From assembly GCF_043678055.1 (NCBI RefSeq), contig NZ_JBHEQA010000002.1, positions 930,001 through 994,000 of the forward strand: a stretch of 64,000 bases of DNA, written 5' to 3'. Below, piece by piece: positions 1-8,609 of this stretch. This DNA comes from Spongiimicrobium salis. GTDB lineage: Bacteria > Bacteroidota > Bacteroidia > Flavobacteriales > Flavobacteriaceae. The notes beneath the pieces were generated by a model. The model did no database searches and was not told where the DNA came from. It saw nothing but the letters and a program-made list of their open reading frames with translations. Made by a program: the position numbers and the translations under genes. Every line of letters begins with the position of its first letter. The stretch's first letter is position 1.

Positions 1-652
1 CGTCAATAAGGACAATCTCCCCGTTTTTGGTTTTCCCAAATTCGTATTTTGTATCCACGAGAATCAATCCCTGTTTTGCGGCAATTTCCGTTCCTCTTTG
101 GAACAAGGCTCTAGTATATTGCTCCAAAATGACATAATCTTCCTCCGAAACAATTCCTCTTTTCAAAATATCCTCTCTGGAAATATCTTCATCATGATCT
201 CCTTTCTCGGCTTTAGTGGCCGGGGTAATGATCGGTTCCGGAAAGGCATCGTTTTCTTTCATCCCATCGGGCATGGGCACACCACACAACATTCTTTTTC
301 CCGCTTTGTATTCCCTTGCCGCATGTCCGGACATATAGCCTCGGATCACCATTTCTACCATAAAGGGCTCACAGGCATGGCCAATGGCCACATTGGGGTC
401 TGGGGTAGCGATCAACCAGTTGGGAACAATATCTGACGTGGCCTCCATCATCTTGGTGGCAATCTGATTCAATATCTGTCCTTTATAAGGAATTCCTTTG
501 GGCATTACCACATCGAATGCGGAGAGACGGTCCGTGGCAATCATCAAGAGAAGGTCATTGTCCAAATGATATACTTCCCTTACTTTTCCCTTATATATTT
601 TTTTTTGCCCCGGAAATTTAAAATCCGTCGCTATAATCGTATGGTCACTCAT
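1..652 (-). CDS. purC: SAICAR synthase (partial, C-terminus beyond window)
   Basis: Phosphoribosylaminoimidazole-succinocarboxamide synthase, a cytoplasmic ATP-dependent enzyme of purine synthesis that joins aspartate to CAIR. Translation from the ATG at 652 gives the typical start MSDHTIIATDFKFPGQ, then KIYKGKVREVY, the IATDRLSAFD motif and VIRGYMSGHAAREY, all hallmarks of the bacterial/plant-type SAICAR synthetase family. About 217 codons are present and the frame runs off the left edge, so roughly the last third is missing. It lies 10 bases after phoH on the same strand and is probably cotranscribed with it. Identification is secure. Confidence 0.95.
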   Translation of the reverse strand, partial: MSDHTIIATDFKFPGQKKIYKGKVREVYHLDNDLLLMIATDRLSAFDVVMPKGIPYKGQILNQIATKMMEATSDIVPNWLIATPDPNVAIGHACEPFMVEMVIRGYMSGHAAREYKAGKRMLCGVPMPDGMKENDAFPEPIITPATKAEKGDHDEDISREDILKRGIVSEEDYVILEQYTRALFQRGTEIAAKQGLILVDTKYEFGKTKNGEIVLID

Positions 653-662
653 CTATTCTTCC

Positions 663-1616
663 TTAGTTTTGATGTTCTATAGTCTTATATGCATCGATCA
701 CCTTTTTCACCAATCGGTGCCTAATGACATCCTTATCATCCAAATAAATAATGCGGATACCTTCGGTGTTTTTAAGAATCAATAAGGCCTCTTTTAACCC
801 AGAAATCACTCTTCTTGGCAAATCGATCTGCCCAGGATCTCCGGTAATCAAAAACTTTGCATTTTTCCCCATTCGTGTCAAGAACATTTTCATCTGGGCA
901 TGGGTAGTATTTTGAGCTTCATCAAGAATTACAAAGGCGTTGTCCAAGGTTCTTCCCCTCATGAATGCCATAGGCGCAATCTGTATGGTTCCATTCTCAA
1001 TAAAGTGTGTTAACTTTTCTGAAGGAATCATATCCCGTAAAGCATCATACAAAGGCTGCATATAGGGATCTAATTTTTCTTTAAGATCCCCAGGTAAAAA
1101 TCCAAGATTCTCTCCTGCTTCTACCGCAGGTCTGGTCAGGATAATTCGTTTTACCTGTTTCTCTTTTAGTGCTTTCACGGCCAAGGCAACCCCCGTATAG
1201 GTTTTTCCCGTTCCCGCCGGTCCAATGGCAAAGACCATATCGTTGTTCTTAGCGGCATCCACCATTTTCCGTTGATTGGCAGTCTGGGCTTTGATAAGCT
1301 TTCCGTTCACGCCGTGTACCAGCACATCCCCACTACTGGCAGAAGATTCATAATCTTCTTTCCCATTACTGGTCAATACCCGTTCAATGGCGTTTTCATC
1401 CAATTTGTTGAATTTCGTAAAATGTGCAGTGAGCATATCAAAACGTTTATCGAACTCCTCTAAAAGTTCCTCATCGCCATATACTTTTACCTTACTGCCC
1501 CGGGCAACAATTTTTAATTTGGGAAAATATTTTTTTAAAATATCAATATTGGAATTCTGATGTCCAAAAAATTCTCTTGGACTAATTTCCGTAAGTTCTA
1601 TTATAAGTTCGTTCAA
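663..1616 (-). CDS. phoH: PhoH family ATPase
   Basis: PhoH/PhoL-type cytoplasmic P-loop ATPase of 317 aa, the usual length. In E. coli and other bacteria this family is linked to YbeY, RNA handling and ribosome quality control; its exact reaction is unsettled. The sequence shows an N-terminal KH-like region (about 1-100), then Walker A GPAGTGKT (about residue 135), TRPAVEAGE, and Walker B-like VILDEAQN, followed by the conserved TGDPGQIDLP. Its stop lies 10 bp before purC. The region upstream (1617-1825) also carries the divergent promoter of the SAM hydroxide adenosyltransferase operon. Confidence 0.93.
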   Translation of the reverse strand: MNELIIELTEISPREFFGHQNSNIDILKKYFPKLKIVARGSKVKVYGDEELLEEFDKRFDMLTAHFTKFNKLDENAIERVLTSNGKEDYESSASSGDVLVHGVNGKLIKAQTANQRKMVDAAKNNDMVFAIGPAGTGKTYTGVALAVKALKEKQVKRIILTRPAVEAGENLGFLPGDLKEKLDPYMQPLYDALRDMIPSEKLTHFIENGTIQIAPMAFMRGRTLDNAFVILDEAQNTTHAQMKMFLTRMGKNAKFLITGDPGQIDLPRRVISGLKEALLILKNTEGIRIIYLDDKDVIRHRLVKKVIDAYKTIEHQN

Positions 1617-1759
1617 TACCTTCTTGTTTTGTGGTCATCAAATTTTTCAATAGTCGCCAATAGACTACTTTTTTATTCAATAACTTGTTCTTATTCAGAC
1701 AACTATATTTAGTTTTTAAACTGAGTCATCCTAAAATTTCCGTTCGCTATTTTTTTGTG

Positions 1760-1767
1760 TAATTTTG
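1760..1767 (+). promoter_or_regulatory. Bacteroidota -7 promoter element
   Basis: TAATTTTG matches the TAnnTTTG -7 consensus of Bacteroidota sigma-A promoters and lies 59 bp before the ATG at 1826. No clear TTG was found at the usual -33 spacing, so the assignment rests on the -7 box and its position. Confidence 0.5.
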
Positions 1768-1825
1768 TTCAACAAACTTAAGTAAAAATCGGTTTGTACA
1801 AGGAAAAACATATCAACAGTGTTGC

Positions 1826-2656
1826 ATGCCAATCATTACTTTAACCACAGATTTTGGACATAAAGATCATTTCGTAGGTGCTATAAAAGGGACTATCTAT
1901 CGCGAGCTGACCGATGTTAAAATTGTTGATATTTCGCATAATATAAGTCCGTTCAATATCCATGAGTGTGCTTACATCCTTAAAAACTCCTACAAAGCCT
2001 TTCCTGAGGGTACCATTCATATCGTTGGAGTGGATTCTGAACCTACAGTAGAAAACCAACATATTGCGGTCTTGGTAGACGGACATTACTTTATCAGCGC
2101 AAACAATGGTGTAATCTGCTTGATCACCGCCGAAATACAACCGGAAAAAGTCGTGGAAATCAATATTCCCAATCCACTTCATGGTTCTTTCCCTGTATTG
2201 GATGTATTTGTACAGGTGGCTTGCCATATTGCAAGAGGAGGCACTTTGGAGGTTGTTGGGAAGCCCTTTTCCCAACTCAAAGACCTGCGTGAATTTGCTC
2301 CTAGAATTACGGATAATGGAGCTACCATCATCGGCAGTGTCATTTACATTGACAATTACGGGAATGTGGTGACCAATATTCAAAAAAGTTTATTTGAAGC
2401 GTATAGAAATGGCCGCCCTTTTGAATTGAACGCCAGGAACAAAAAAATTAATACCATACACCATAAATATGGGGATATCATAAATTTTTCCCTGGATAAA
2501 AATCAACGTAAAGGCGCCGGAGATCTCTTGGCTTTGTTCAACTCTTCGGACTATATAGAGTTGGCCATTTATAAAAGTGACCTCAATACCGTTGGAGGAG
2601 CAGCCACCTTGCTCGGGTTGGATTTTAGGGATACCATTGTTATAAATTTTAAGTAA
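1826..2656 (+). CDS. SAM hydroxide adenosyltransferase (DUF62/SAM hydrolase family)
   Basis: Member of the DUF62 family, which cleaves S-adenosylmethionine with water to adenosine and methionine; the halogenating relatives are fluorinase and chlorinase. It is 276 aa, the usual length. The N-terminus ITLTTDFGHKDHFVGAIKG, then VDISHNISPF and VGVDSEP, are conserved family segments around the SAM site, and the C-terminal domain has IDNYGNVVTNI, the (D)xxGN signature of the family. First gene of a tight operon: the next start codon follows the stop directly. Nothing suggests a halogenase function, and hydrolysis is the default assignment from family knowledge. Confidence 0.88.
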   Translation: MPIITLTTDFGHKDHFVGAIKGTIYRELTDVKIVDISHNISPFNIHECAYILKNSYKAFPEGTIHIVGVDSEPTVENQHIAVLVDGHYFISANNGVICLITAEIQPEKVVEINIPNPLHGSFPVLDVFVQVACHIARGGTLEVVGKPFSQLKDLREFAPRITDNGATIIGSVIYIDNYGNVVTNIQKSLFEAYRNGRPFELNARNKKINTIHHKYGDIINFSLDKNQRKGAGDLLALFNSSDYIELAIYKSDLNTVGGAATLLGLDFRDTIVINFK

Positions 2657-2953
2657 ATGTTGGTACGAATCGTCAAATTGATCATTAAAAAAGAAAATAT
2701 TACTAGTTTTGAGCAAAACTTTGAAGAAAACAAGCATCGCATTCGCAATTTTAAAGGTTGTTCCCTGTTAGAGTTATATCAGGATCGGGATGATCCATCC
2801 ATTTTTTTCACCTATAGCTACTGGGATTCGGAGGATAGCCTACAAGCGTATCGAAATAGTGACTTGTTCCAGGGAATATGGAAAAAAACAAAACTGTTGT
2901 TTGCAGGCAAACCGGAAGCTTGGAGCATCAATAAAAAGGTATCACTTAATTGA
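2657..2953 (+). CDS. Antibiotic biosynthesis monooxygenase (ABM)-like small protein
   Basis: 98-aa protein with the dimeric alpha/beta-barrel (ABM) pattern: an N-terminal strand MLVRIVKLIIKKE, a helix FEQNFEENKHRIRNFKGC, then LELYQDRDDPSIFFTYSYWDSEDSLQAYR, in which the W and the L-x-x-Y spacing are typical. Many members act as small monooxygenases or heme-degrading or detoxifying enzymes, but this one's substrate cannot be inferred. It starts at the base after the upstream stop and ends 7 bp before gldF, so it belongs to the gldF/gldG operon. Confidence 0.75.
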   Translation: MLVRIVKLIIKKENITSFEQNFEENKHRIRNFKGCSLLELYQDRDDPSIFFTYSYWDSEDSLQAYRNSDLFQGIWKKTKLLFAGKPEAWSINKKVSLN

Positions 2954-2960
2954 TTCATAC

Positions 2961-3692
2961 ATGTTAGCCATTTTTAAACGGGAGATTCAATCCTTCTTTA
3001 CTTCACCCATTGGATATATGGTCATTGGCCTCTTCTTGACGCTCAATGGACTCTTTCTTTGGGTATTTAAAGGTCCCTTTAATGTCTTTGATTATGGCTT
3101 TGCCGATTTGGGGAATTTTTTCTTATTGACCCCTTGGGTCTTTCTTTTCCTGATTCCGGCCATTACCATGAAAAGTTTTTCGGAAGAGCGTAAAATGGGG
3201 ACTTTGGAACTCTTGTTCATTAAACCTATAAGTATTTGGCAGACCGTCCTTGGGAAATTCCTCGGAACCTTGGCATTGGCTTTGATCGCCTTAGCGCCCA
3301 CTTTACTGTACGTATATACTGTTGGTCAGTTGGGTACTACGGTCAATAATTTTGATAGTGGTATTGTCATTGGTTCCTACCTGGGTCTATTTTTTCTCTT
3401 GACCAGTTATATTGCCATTGGCCTGTTCTCCTCTACCCTATCCAAAAACCAGATCGTGGCCTTTATCATCAGTATGGTGCTAAGTTTCTTATTGTATTAT
3501 GGATTTCAGGGATTGTCCACTTTAATAGATTCTGGAAGTGTTGCTTTGACCATTCAAAATTTGGGCATGCAAGCCCATTTTGAAAGTATTGCCAGGGGGG
3601 TTATGGATACACGTGATCTGCTCTATTTTATGAGCATGACCCTTTTCTTTCTCTTCTTGACAGTAACCCAACTTAAGCATCATAATCAATAA
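2961..3692 (+). CDS. gldF: Gliding-associated ABC transporter permease GldF
   Basis: Inner-membrane ABC-2 permease of 243 aa, matching GldF length. GldA (ATPase, not in this window), GldF and GldG form a complex needed for gliding in Flavobacterium johnsoniae, although some gliding relatives lack it. The start MLAIFKREIQSFFTSPIGY is the canonical GldF N-terminus. About six membrane segments follow, with the cytoplasmic KSFSEERKMGTLELL coupling segment typical of ABC-2 permeases. I chose the ATG at 2961 over an earlier in-frame ATG at 2790, which would overlap the ABM gene. The stop overlaps the gldG start by one base. Confidence 0.92.
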   Translation: MLAIFKREIQSFFTSPIGYMVIGLFLTLNGLFLWVFKGPFNVFDYGFADLGNFFLLTPWVFLFLIPAITMKSFSEERKMGTLELLFIKPISIWQTVLGKFLGTLALALIALAPTLLYVYTVGQLGTTVNNFDSGIVIGSYLGLFFLLTSYIAIGLFSSTLSKNQIVAFIISMVLSFLLYYGFQGLSTLIDSGSVALTIQNLGMQAHFESIARGVMDTRDLLYFMSMTLFFLFLTVTQLKHHNQ

Positions 3693-5356
3693 TGAAAAAG
3701 AAAAGTTCGGCCATAGGGATTGCCATAATCGCATTCGTCATCATCAACCTTCTTGGAAGTCTTTTGTATACGCGTTTCGACCTTACGGAAGATAAGCGCT
3801 ATACCTTATCCCCATCTGCCATAACTACCGTAGATCGATTTGAAAAACCCATTATCATAGATGTATTGTTGGATGGAAACCTGCCTCCAGAATTTGCCCG
3901 GTTAAAGGTAGAAACCCAACAAATCCTGGAAGAATTTGCCTCGCAAAACAACAATATAAAGTTTAACTTTTTCTCTCCCTTGGACGAGGAACCCAATAGA
4001 GAGCAAGTTATTGGAGAGTTGCAAAGCATAGGCCTTACTCCCGCCAATGTTACCGTAGAAGAAAATGGGAAAGTCTCCCAAGAAATTGTTTTCCCCTGGG
4101 CCATGGTGAATAGCGATAGTACTACCGTAAAAGTGTCGCTCTTAAAAAATAAGTTGGGAGCTTCCTCGGAAGAATTGGTGAACAATTCCGTACAACATTT
4201 GGAGTATGCCTTTTCGGATGCTTTCTCTAAATTGGATATCCCGGAAAAAAAGAAAGTGGCCGTCCTTAAAGGAAATGGGGAACTCGAAGACATTTTTATG
4301 GCCGATTTCCTATCTACCATAAACGAATATTACGATATTGGTGCGATTACCTTAGATTCTGTAAGCAGTAATCCGCAGCAGGTTTTTGATCAACTTCGTG
4401 ATTTTGATCTGGCCTTGATCGCAAAACCTACGGAAGCGTTTTCCGATGCCGAAAAATATATATTGGATCAATATATTGTACAGGGAGGGAAATCCATGTG
4501 GCTTATTGATCAAGTGAGCGCCGAATTGGATAGTCTCTATAATGAAACCGGCAGCACTTTTGCGGTTCCACGGGATTTAAATTTAACGGATTTCTTTTTT
4601 AAATATGGGGTGCGCTTTAATCCGGTTTTGGTGAATGACCTCTATTTTACCGAAATTATCCTGGCCAAAGGCGAAGGAAATGGATCGCAATACAGTCCCG
4701 TTCCTTGGTACTATCACCCCAAAGTGTTTTCTAGGAACGATCACCCCATCAATACCAATTTAGAGGCATTGCAATTTCAATTTGCCAATACCCTGGACAC
4801 CTTGCGCAATGCCAACACAAAAACCATTCTCTATAGGAGCTCTCCCTTGTCCAAGGTCGATGCAGCCCCAAGACGAATCAGTTTTGATATTCTCAATGCA
4901 CCACCAGATCGCACTACATACAACAATGGCAATCAACCTATGGCTGTTTTGATTGAAGGGGAATTCAATTCCGCTTTCACCAACAGAAGCAAACCGGTTT
5001 CCCTTGAGGGGAGTCTGAATCAAGGAGCTGCCAATAAAATGTTGGTGGTAGCCGATGGGGATATCATCAAAAATCAAGTGAGCAAAGGAAGGCCTTTGGA
5101 ATTGGGTTATGATAAATGGACCAATAAATTCTATGGAAACAAAGAATTTATGATAAATAGCATGAATTATCTTTTAGAGGATAACGGACTTATAAACATT
5201 CGCAGCAAAAAAGTAGCGATACCTTTTCTTGATCAGGAAAAAGTAGTAGCGCAAAAAACAAAATGGCAGTTCCTAAATATTGGGCTTCCGGTAGTATTGA
5301 CCTGCGTGGTTGGCCTTCTTTTTAGCCTGTATCGCAGGAAAAAGTACAGCAAATAA
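3692..5356 (+). CDS. gldG: Gliding-associated ABC transporter substrate-binding protein GldG
   Basis: GldG is the membrane-anchored periplasmic component of the GldAFG ABC complex. The protein has 554 aa, with an N-terminal membrane segment (about 7-27), the RFDLTEDKRYTLSP motif that opens the family, a long periplasmic region, and a C-terminal membrane segment (about 525-546) ending in basic residues. The TAATG overlap with gldF implies translational coupling. Last gene of the four-gene operon 1826-5356; no hairpin terminator was found in the 40 bases after the stop. Confidence 0.92.
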   Translation: MKKKSSAIGIAIIAFVIINLLGSLLYTRFDLTEDKRYTLSPSAITTVDRFEKPIIIDVLLDGNLPPEFARLKVETQQILEEFASQNNNIKFNFFSPLDEEPNREQVIGELQSIGLTPANVTVEENGKVSQEIVFPWAMVNSDSTTVKVSLLKNKLGASSEELVNNSVQHLEYAFSDAFSKLDIPEKKKVAVLKGNGELEDIFMADFLSTINEYYDIGAITLDSVSSNPQQVFDQLRDFDLALIAKPTEAFSDAEKYILDQYIVQGGKSMWLIDQVSAELDSLYNETGSTFAVPRDLNLTDFFFKYGVRFNPVLVNDLYFTEIILAKGEGNGSQYSPVPWYYHPKVFSRNDHPINTNLEALQFQFANTLDTLRNANTKTILYRSSPLSKVDAAPRRISFDILNAPPDRTTYNNGNQPMAVLIEGEFNSAFTNRSKPVSLEGSLNQGAANKMLVVADGDIIKNQVSKGRPLELGYDKWTNKFYGNKEFMINSMNYLLEDNGLINIRSKKVAIPFLDQEKVVAQKTKWQFLNIGLPVVLTCVVGLLFSLYRRKKYSK

Positions 5357-5395
5357 GTGTTAATAAGTTTGTTTCCTTAAAAAGGACATTTAAAA

Positions 5396-5403
5396 TATCT
5401 TTG
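5396..5403 (+). promoter_or_regulatory. Putative dnaN -7 promoter element
   Basis: TATCTTTG is an exact TAnnTTTG match 100 bp before dnaN. A TTTG lies upstream at 5368-5371, but with 24 bp spacing, slightly longer than usual. The implied leader (about 5410-5502) holds an inverted repeat GGAAAA/TTTTCC at 5440-5460 and a 14-codon open frame from the ATG at 5439. Confidence 0.5.
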
Positions 5404-5502
5404 TTTTAAAGTATGTCTTACTTTTAAAACAGAACATCATGGAAAATTCACAGTTTTCCAGAGATCATATCGGAAGAGATTAGGGCACAAAATATATAAC
5501 GA

Positions 5503-6621
5503 ATGAAATTTATAGTATCGAGTACGTATTTACTGAAACAATTACAGGTTTTAGGGGGAGTGATCAACAATAGTAACACCCTTCCCATTCTGGATAACTT
5601 TTTATTTGATCTGGACAAGACCAAACTCACCGTTTCGGCATCTGATTTGGAAACGACGATGAGTTCTGTTTTAGAAGTGGATTCCGAACATGAAGGTACT
5701 ATTGCTGTTCCGGCACGTTTGTTATTGGACACCTTGAAGACCTTTCCGGAACAACCTTTGACTTTTGTAGTAGAGGATAATAATACGGTAGAAATAAGCT
5801 CTAATCATGGAAAATATGCCCTGGCCTATGCAGATGGTGCTGAATTCCCAAAGGCTATTGAGCTTTCCAATCCAAGTTCTACCACCTTGCTCGGAGATAT
5901 TTTGGCCACGGCGATCAGCAAAACCATATTCGCTGCTGGAAATGATGATTTAAGACCGGTAATGAGCGGTGTCTTCTTTCAGTTCTCTACCGAGAATCTT
6001 ACTTTCGTAGCTACCGATGCCCATAAATTGGTAAAATACCAGCGCACCGATGTGGTCGCCTCACAAGTTGCAGAGTTCATTATGCCTAAAAAACCTTTGA
6101 ACTTATTGAAAGGCATCTTGGCGGGCAGTGAGACCGATGTTACTATTGAATATAACGATAGTAATGCCAAGTTTAGCTTTGACAGTACCGAATTGATCTG
6201 TAGGTTGATTGATGGAAAATACCCCAATTATGAAGCGGTTATTCCAAAAGAAAACCCGAATCAATTGGCTATTGCCCGAAATCAGTTTTTGAGTTCCGTA
6301 AAGCGTGTTTCCATATTTTCCAATAAGACTACCCATCAAATTCGACTCAAAATCGCTGGGGCCGAATTGAATATTTCTGCAGAGGATATTGATTATAGTA
6401 ACAAAGCGGAAGAGCGTTTGACCTGTGCGTATCAAGGCGACGATATGCAAATTGGGTTCAACTCCAGGTTTCTAACGGAAATGTTGAACAATTTGAACTC
6501 CGATGAAGTTTCTCTGGAAATGAGTTTGCCCAATAGAGCGGGAATCCTAACACCTGTAGATGGCTTGGATGAAGGGGAAAATGTAACTATGCTCGTCATG
6601 CCAGTGATGTTGAACAATTAG
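5503..6621 (+). CDS. dnaN: DNA polymerase III beta sliding clamp
   Basis: Ring-shaped processivity factor of the replicative DNA polymerase, also docking DnaE, MutS, MutL and other partners through clamp-binding peptides. 372 aa is standard. The N-terminus MKFIVSSTYLLKQLQVLGGV, the segment NTLPILDNFLF and the C-terminal MLVMPVMLNN (for the usual ...MPMR(L)) are family landmarks; three repeated clamp domains fit the length. As in other Bacteroidota, it is not adjacent to dnaA here. It is single-standing between the gld operon and a membrane gene. Confidence 0.96.
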   Translation: MKFIVSSTYLLKQLQVLGGVINNSNTLPILDNFLFDLDKTKLTVSASDLETTMSSVLEVDSEHEGTIAVPARLLLDTLKTFPEQPLTFVVEDNNTVEISSNHGKYALAYADGAEFPKAIELSNPSSTTLLGDILATAISKTIFAAGNDDLRPVMSGVFFQFSTENLTFVATDAHKLVKYQRTDVVASQVAEFIMPKKPLNLLKGILAGSETDVTIEYNDSNAKFSFDSTELICRLIDGKYPNYEAVIPKENPNQLAIARNQFLSSVKRVSIFSNKTTHQIRLKIAGAELNISAEDIDYSNKAEERLTCAYQGDDMQIGFNSRFLTEMLNNLNSDEVSLEMSLPNRAGILTPVDGLDEGENVTMLVMPVMLNN

Positions 6622-6855
6622 AAGGATTTCTAAATTTTTCTGACTTTCAAGACTTAGCTATAATGGTAGTACTTTTCCTTGAATATGGCTCTATTCATCG
6701 ATGAAACGTGCTTTTGCTCGAAAAAATCCTGAATTCCATTTTTCCCATTTCGTTTTTATTCTGTTTAAGAAAACATTATCTTATCTTTAATTTTAGGTAA
6801 ATATCTTAAACAAAAGGCATTTATTTTATCCGTTGCCAATATAGTATTCTTCCTT

Positions 6856-7503
6856 ATGCTAAAAACGATATCATCCTTGGTCTTCAAAGATAGAACATGG
6901 TTCTTAGGGTTCTACCTTCTGGCCATTGTACTACTTATAGGCCTCGTGATTTTTAGTGTTAAGGCCGACGTCCATTTTGGGGATTTGACCAGAGACCCCT
7001 CCGCTATTACCGCATCTTCTCCCTACTACGGCGTGCTTTCCAATCTTGGGGCCATTGTCTGGAGTTTTTCCGTTGCTATTTGTTTACTGACCTATGTCAT
7101 CTTGAAAACCTCGTCAACTTCGTCCAAGGTCGAACGTTTATTTGTACTTTATGGAGGGATGTTGGGATTATTATTGCTCTTGGACGATATGTTTTTATTG
7201 CACGAAGAGGTTGTTCCCAGAGTATTGGGCATTGATGAGAAAGTAGTATATGCAGCCTATATCCTTAATATTCTGGGGTATCTCATTTCTTTTAGAAAAA
7301 TCATTTTAAAATCGACCAACTATGTCTTTTTAGGGCTGTTTTTAGGATTTTTAGGGTTATCTGTAGGTATCGATATGCTCCCCGAATTCTCTGAAAAATG
7401 GCATTATCTGTTTGAAGATGGTGCAAAGTTTATGGGTATTGTAAGCTGGTTGGGCTATCAATTCCTTGTAGCTAAACAATTGCTTACCCAAAAAAGAACA
7501 TAA
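6856..7503 (+). CDS. Hypothetical multi-pass membrane protein
   Basis: 215 aa with about six hydrophobic segments: FYLLAIVLLIGLVIF (about 19-38), a segment near 60-85, LGLLLLLDDMFLLHE (about 100), AAYILNILGYLISF (about 132), and two more towards the C-terminus. A conserved-looking acidic patch LLLDDMFLLHEEVVPR follows the third segment. I do not recognise the family. It stands alone, with 234 bp upstream showing no other gene, and is followed by a long hairpin at 7506-7560. Confidence 0.7.
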   Translation: MLKTISSLVFKDRTWFLGFYLLAIVLLIGLVIFSVKADVHFGDLTRDPSAITASSPYYGVLSNLGAIVWSFSVAICLLTYVILKTSSTSSKVERLFVLYGGMLGLLLLLDDMFLLHEEVVPRVLGIDEKVVYAAYILNILGYLISFRKIILKSTNYVFLGLFLGFLGLSVGIDMLPEFSEKWHYLFEDGAKFMGIVSWLGYQFLVAKQLLTQKRT

Positions 7504-7505
7504 AA

Positions 7506-7560
7506 AAATCGTCGTTAAGGCTTCATGATTCATGACTGTTCTGTGCCTTAAAGACGATTT
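7506..7560 (+). terminator. Long inverted repeat, probable terminator hairpin
   Basis: AAATCGTCGTTAAGGC at 7506-7521 pairs with GCCTTAAAGACGATTT at 7545-7560, giving 15 of 16 pairs around a 23-nt loop, four bases after the stop of the membrane protein gene. The downstream T-run is weak (ATTT then AATG), so termination efficiency is uncertain. It could serve only the plus strand; the next gene (minus strand) ends about 100 bp away. Confidence 0.55.
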
Positions 7561-7657
7561 AATGTATATTTTACAAGCCTATGTTCTTTATACATCAGCT
7601 ATAATGAGTTTCCTCTAACTACTCCTATTTTCACCTACATAATAGACCTGTGACTTA

Positions 7658-8017
7658 TTAAAAGAATCGTATGGTCATAAAGTAACTCGGCGATTCTCCA
7701 TTATTGGCTCGTATGGCATTTACAATAGGAAGGACAAAACTGATGATTCCTACAAAAATCAGGAATAAGATGCCCAGACCAAATAATAAAATCCCAGGGA
7801 TACCAATGATAACATATAAGATAAGACTCAATTGAAAGTTTACAATAGACTTTCCATGTTCATCCATATCTTCTACTACATCCTTTTGGGTAAGCCATAG
7901 AATGAGTGGAACGATGAGTCCTCCAAAGCCTGTGACAAAGGTGATTAATTGACTCAAATGTGTGATAGTCAATAAAGGTCTATCGATTCTTTTTGTGGAT
8001 TGATTGATGATTTCCAT
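7658..8017 (-). CDS. DUF4870 domain membrane protein
   Basis: 119 aa with the DUF4870 (Tic20-like) pattern: a first hydrophobic segment LSQLITFVTGFGGLIVPLILWLTQK, the conserved D-x-H-G-K-S-I-V-N-F-Q segment, then two hydrophobic segments (IPGILLFGLGILFLIFVGII and a C-terminal one) and the IRANNGE(SP)Y tail. The family is widespread, small and of unknown function. It is an isolated gene on the minus strand. Confidence 0.82.
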   Translation of the reverse strand: MEIINQSTKRIDRPLLTITHLSQLITFVTGFGGLIVPLILWLTQKDVVEDMDEHGKSIVNFQLSLILYVIIGIPGILLFGLGILFLIFVGIISFVLPIVNAIRANNGESPSYFMTIRFF

Positions 8018-8099
8018 TTTTTGATTGATTTTAAGGATTGATGCCTATAGGTAGCTTTTTATCTTAAAATGTTACAGCAAAAATGGAAAAAAGGGCATG

Positions 8100-8495
8100 T
8101 TACAATTTGGAAAGCCGCCGTTGATGCCGGGCAATACTTTCGCTCAACTTGTCGATTTTTGCATTGATTTTTGTAATCTCCACTGGGGATAAGCTGCCAT
8201 TTTCCTGACCTTTTTCCAATTTTCGTTTCAAGGAGGCCATTTTCCTTTTATCTTTTTGAATGGCTTTTTTTTGGCTTTTTATCGCCTTTTCCCTTTTGGC
8301 CGCCGCTTTGGCCTTTTTTGCTTTGCGTTTTTCCCGCTTTGCTTCTCTTTTTGCCTTTTTAGTTTCTTTTTTAATTTCTTTTTCGACTAATTTAACAGCT
8401 TTCTTCAGTTCTCTTTTGTCGGCAGCATCCATCTGTGCCTGTAATGGTAGCGTCCCTAGGAAGCATACCAATAGTAAGGTTAAAATGTACTTCAT
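8100..8495 (-). CDS. Exported Lys/Arg-rich coiled-coil protein
   Basis: 131 aa. A signal peptide (MKYILTLLLVCFLGTLPLQAQ, cleavage probably after LQA) precedes an extremely basic, Lys/Ala-rich helical stretch (about 30-95) with heptad character. The C-terminal part is a leucine-containing coiled coil (KLEKGQENGSLSPVEITKIN). The family is unknown; the protein is probably periplasmic and may bind polyanions, an inference from charge only. The segment resembles low-complexity sequence, but the intact frame with a clean signal peptide argues that the gene is real. Confidence 0.7.
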   Translation of the reverse strand: MKYILTLLLVCFLGTLPLQAQMDAADKRELKKAVKLVEKEIKKETKKAKREAKREKRKAKKAKAAAKREKAIKSQKKAIQKDKRKMASLKRKLEKGQENGSLSPVEITKINAKIDKLSESIARHQRRLSKL

Positions 8496-8609
8496 GTTAT
8501 AATGGTTTATGTGTTTGGGGCCAAGATAAAAAACTTTAGGATTTCAGCCGATATTTTTAACGTATCCGTTCTTTAAGGCCAAAATAAAGGTTTTGCCTAT
8601 TTTTGTCCC

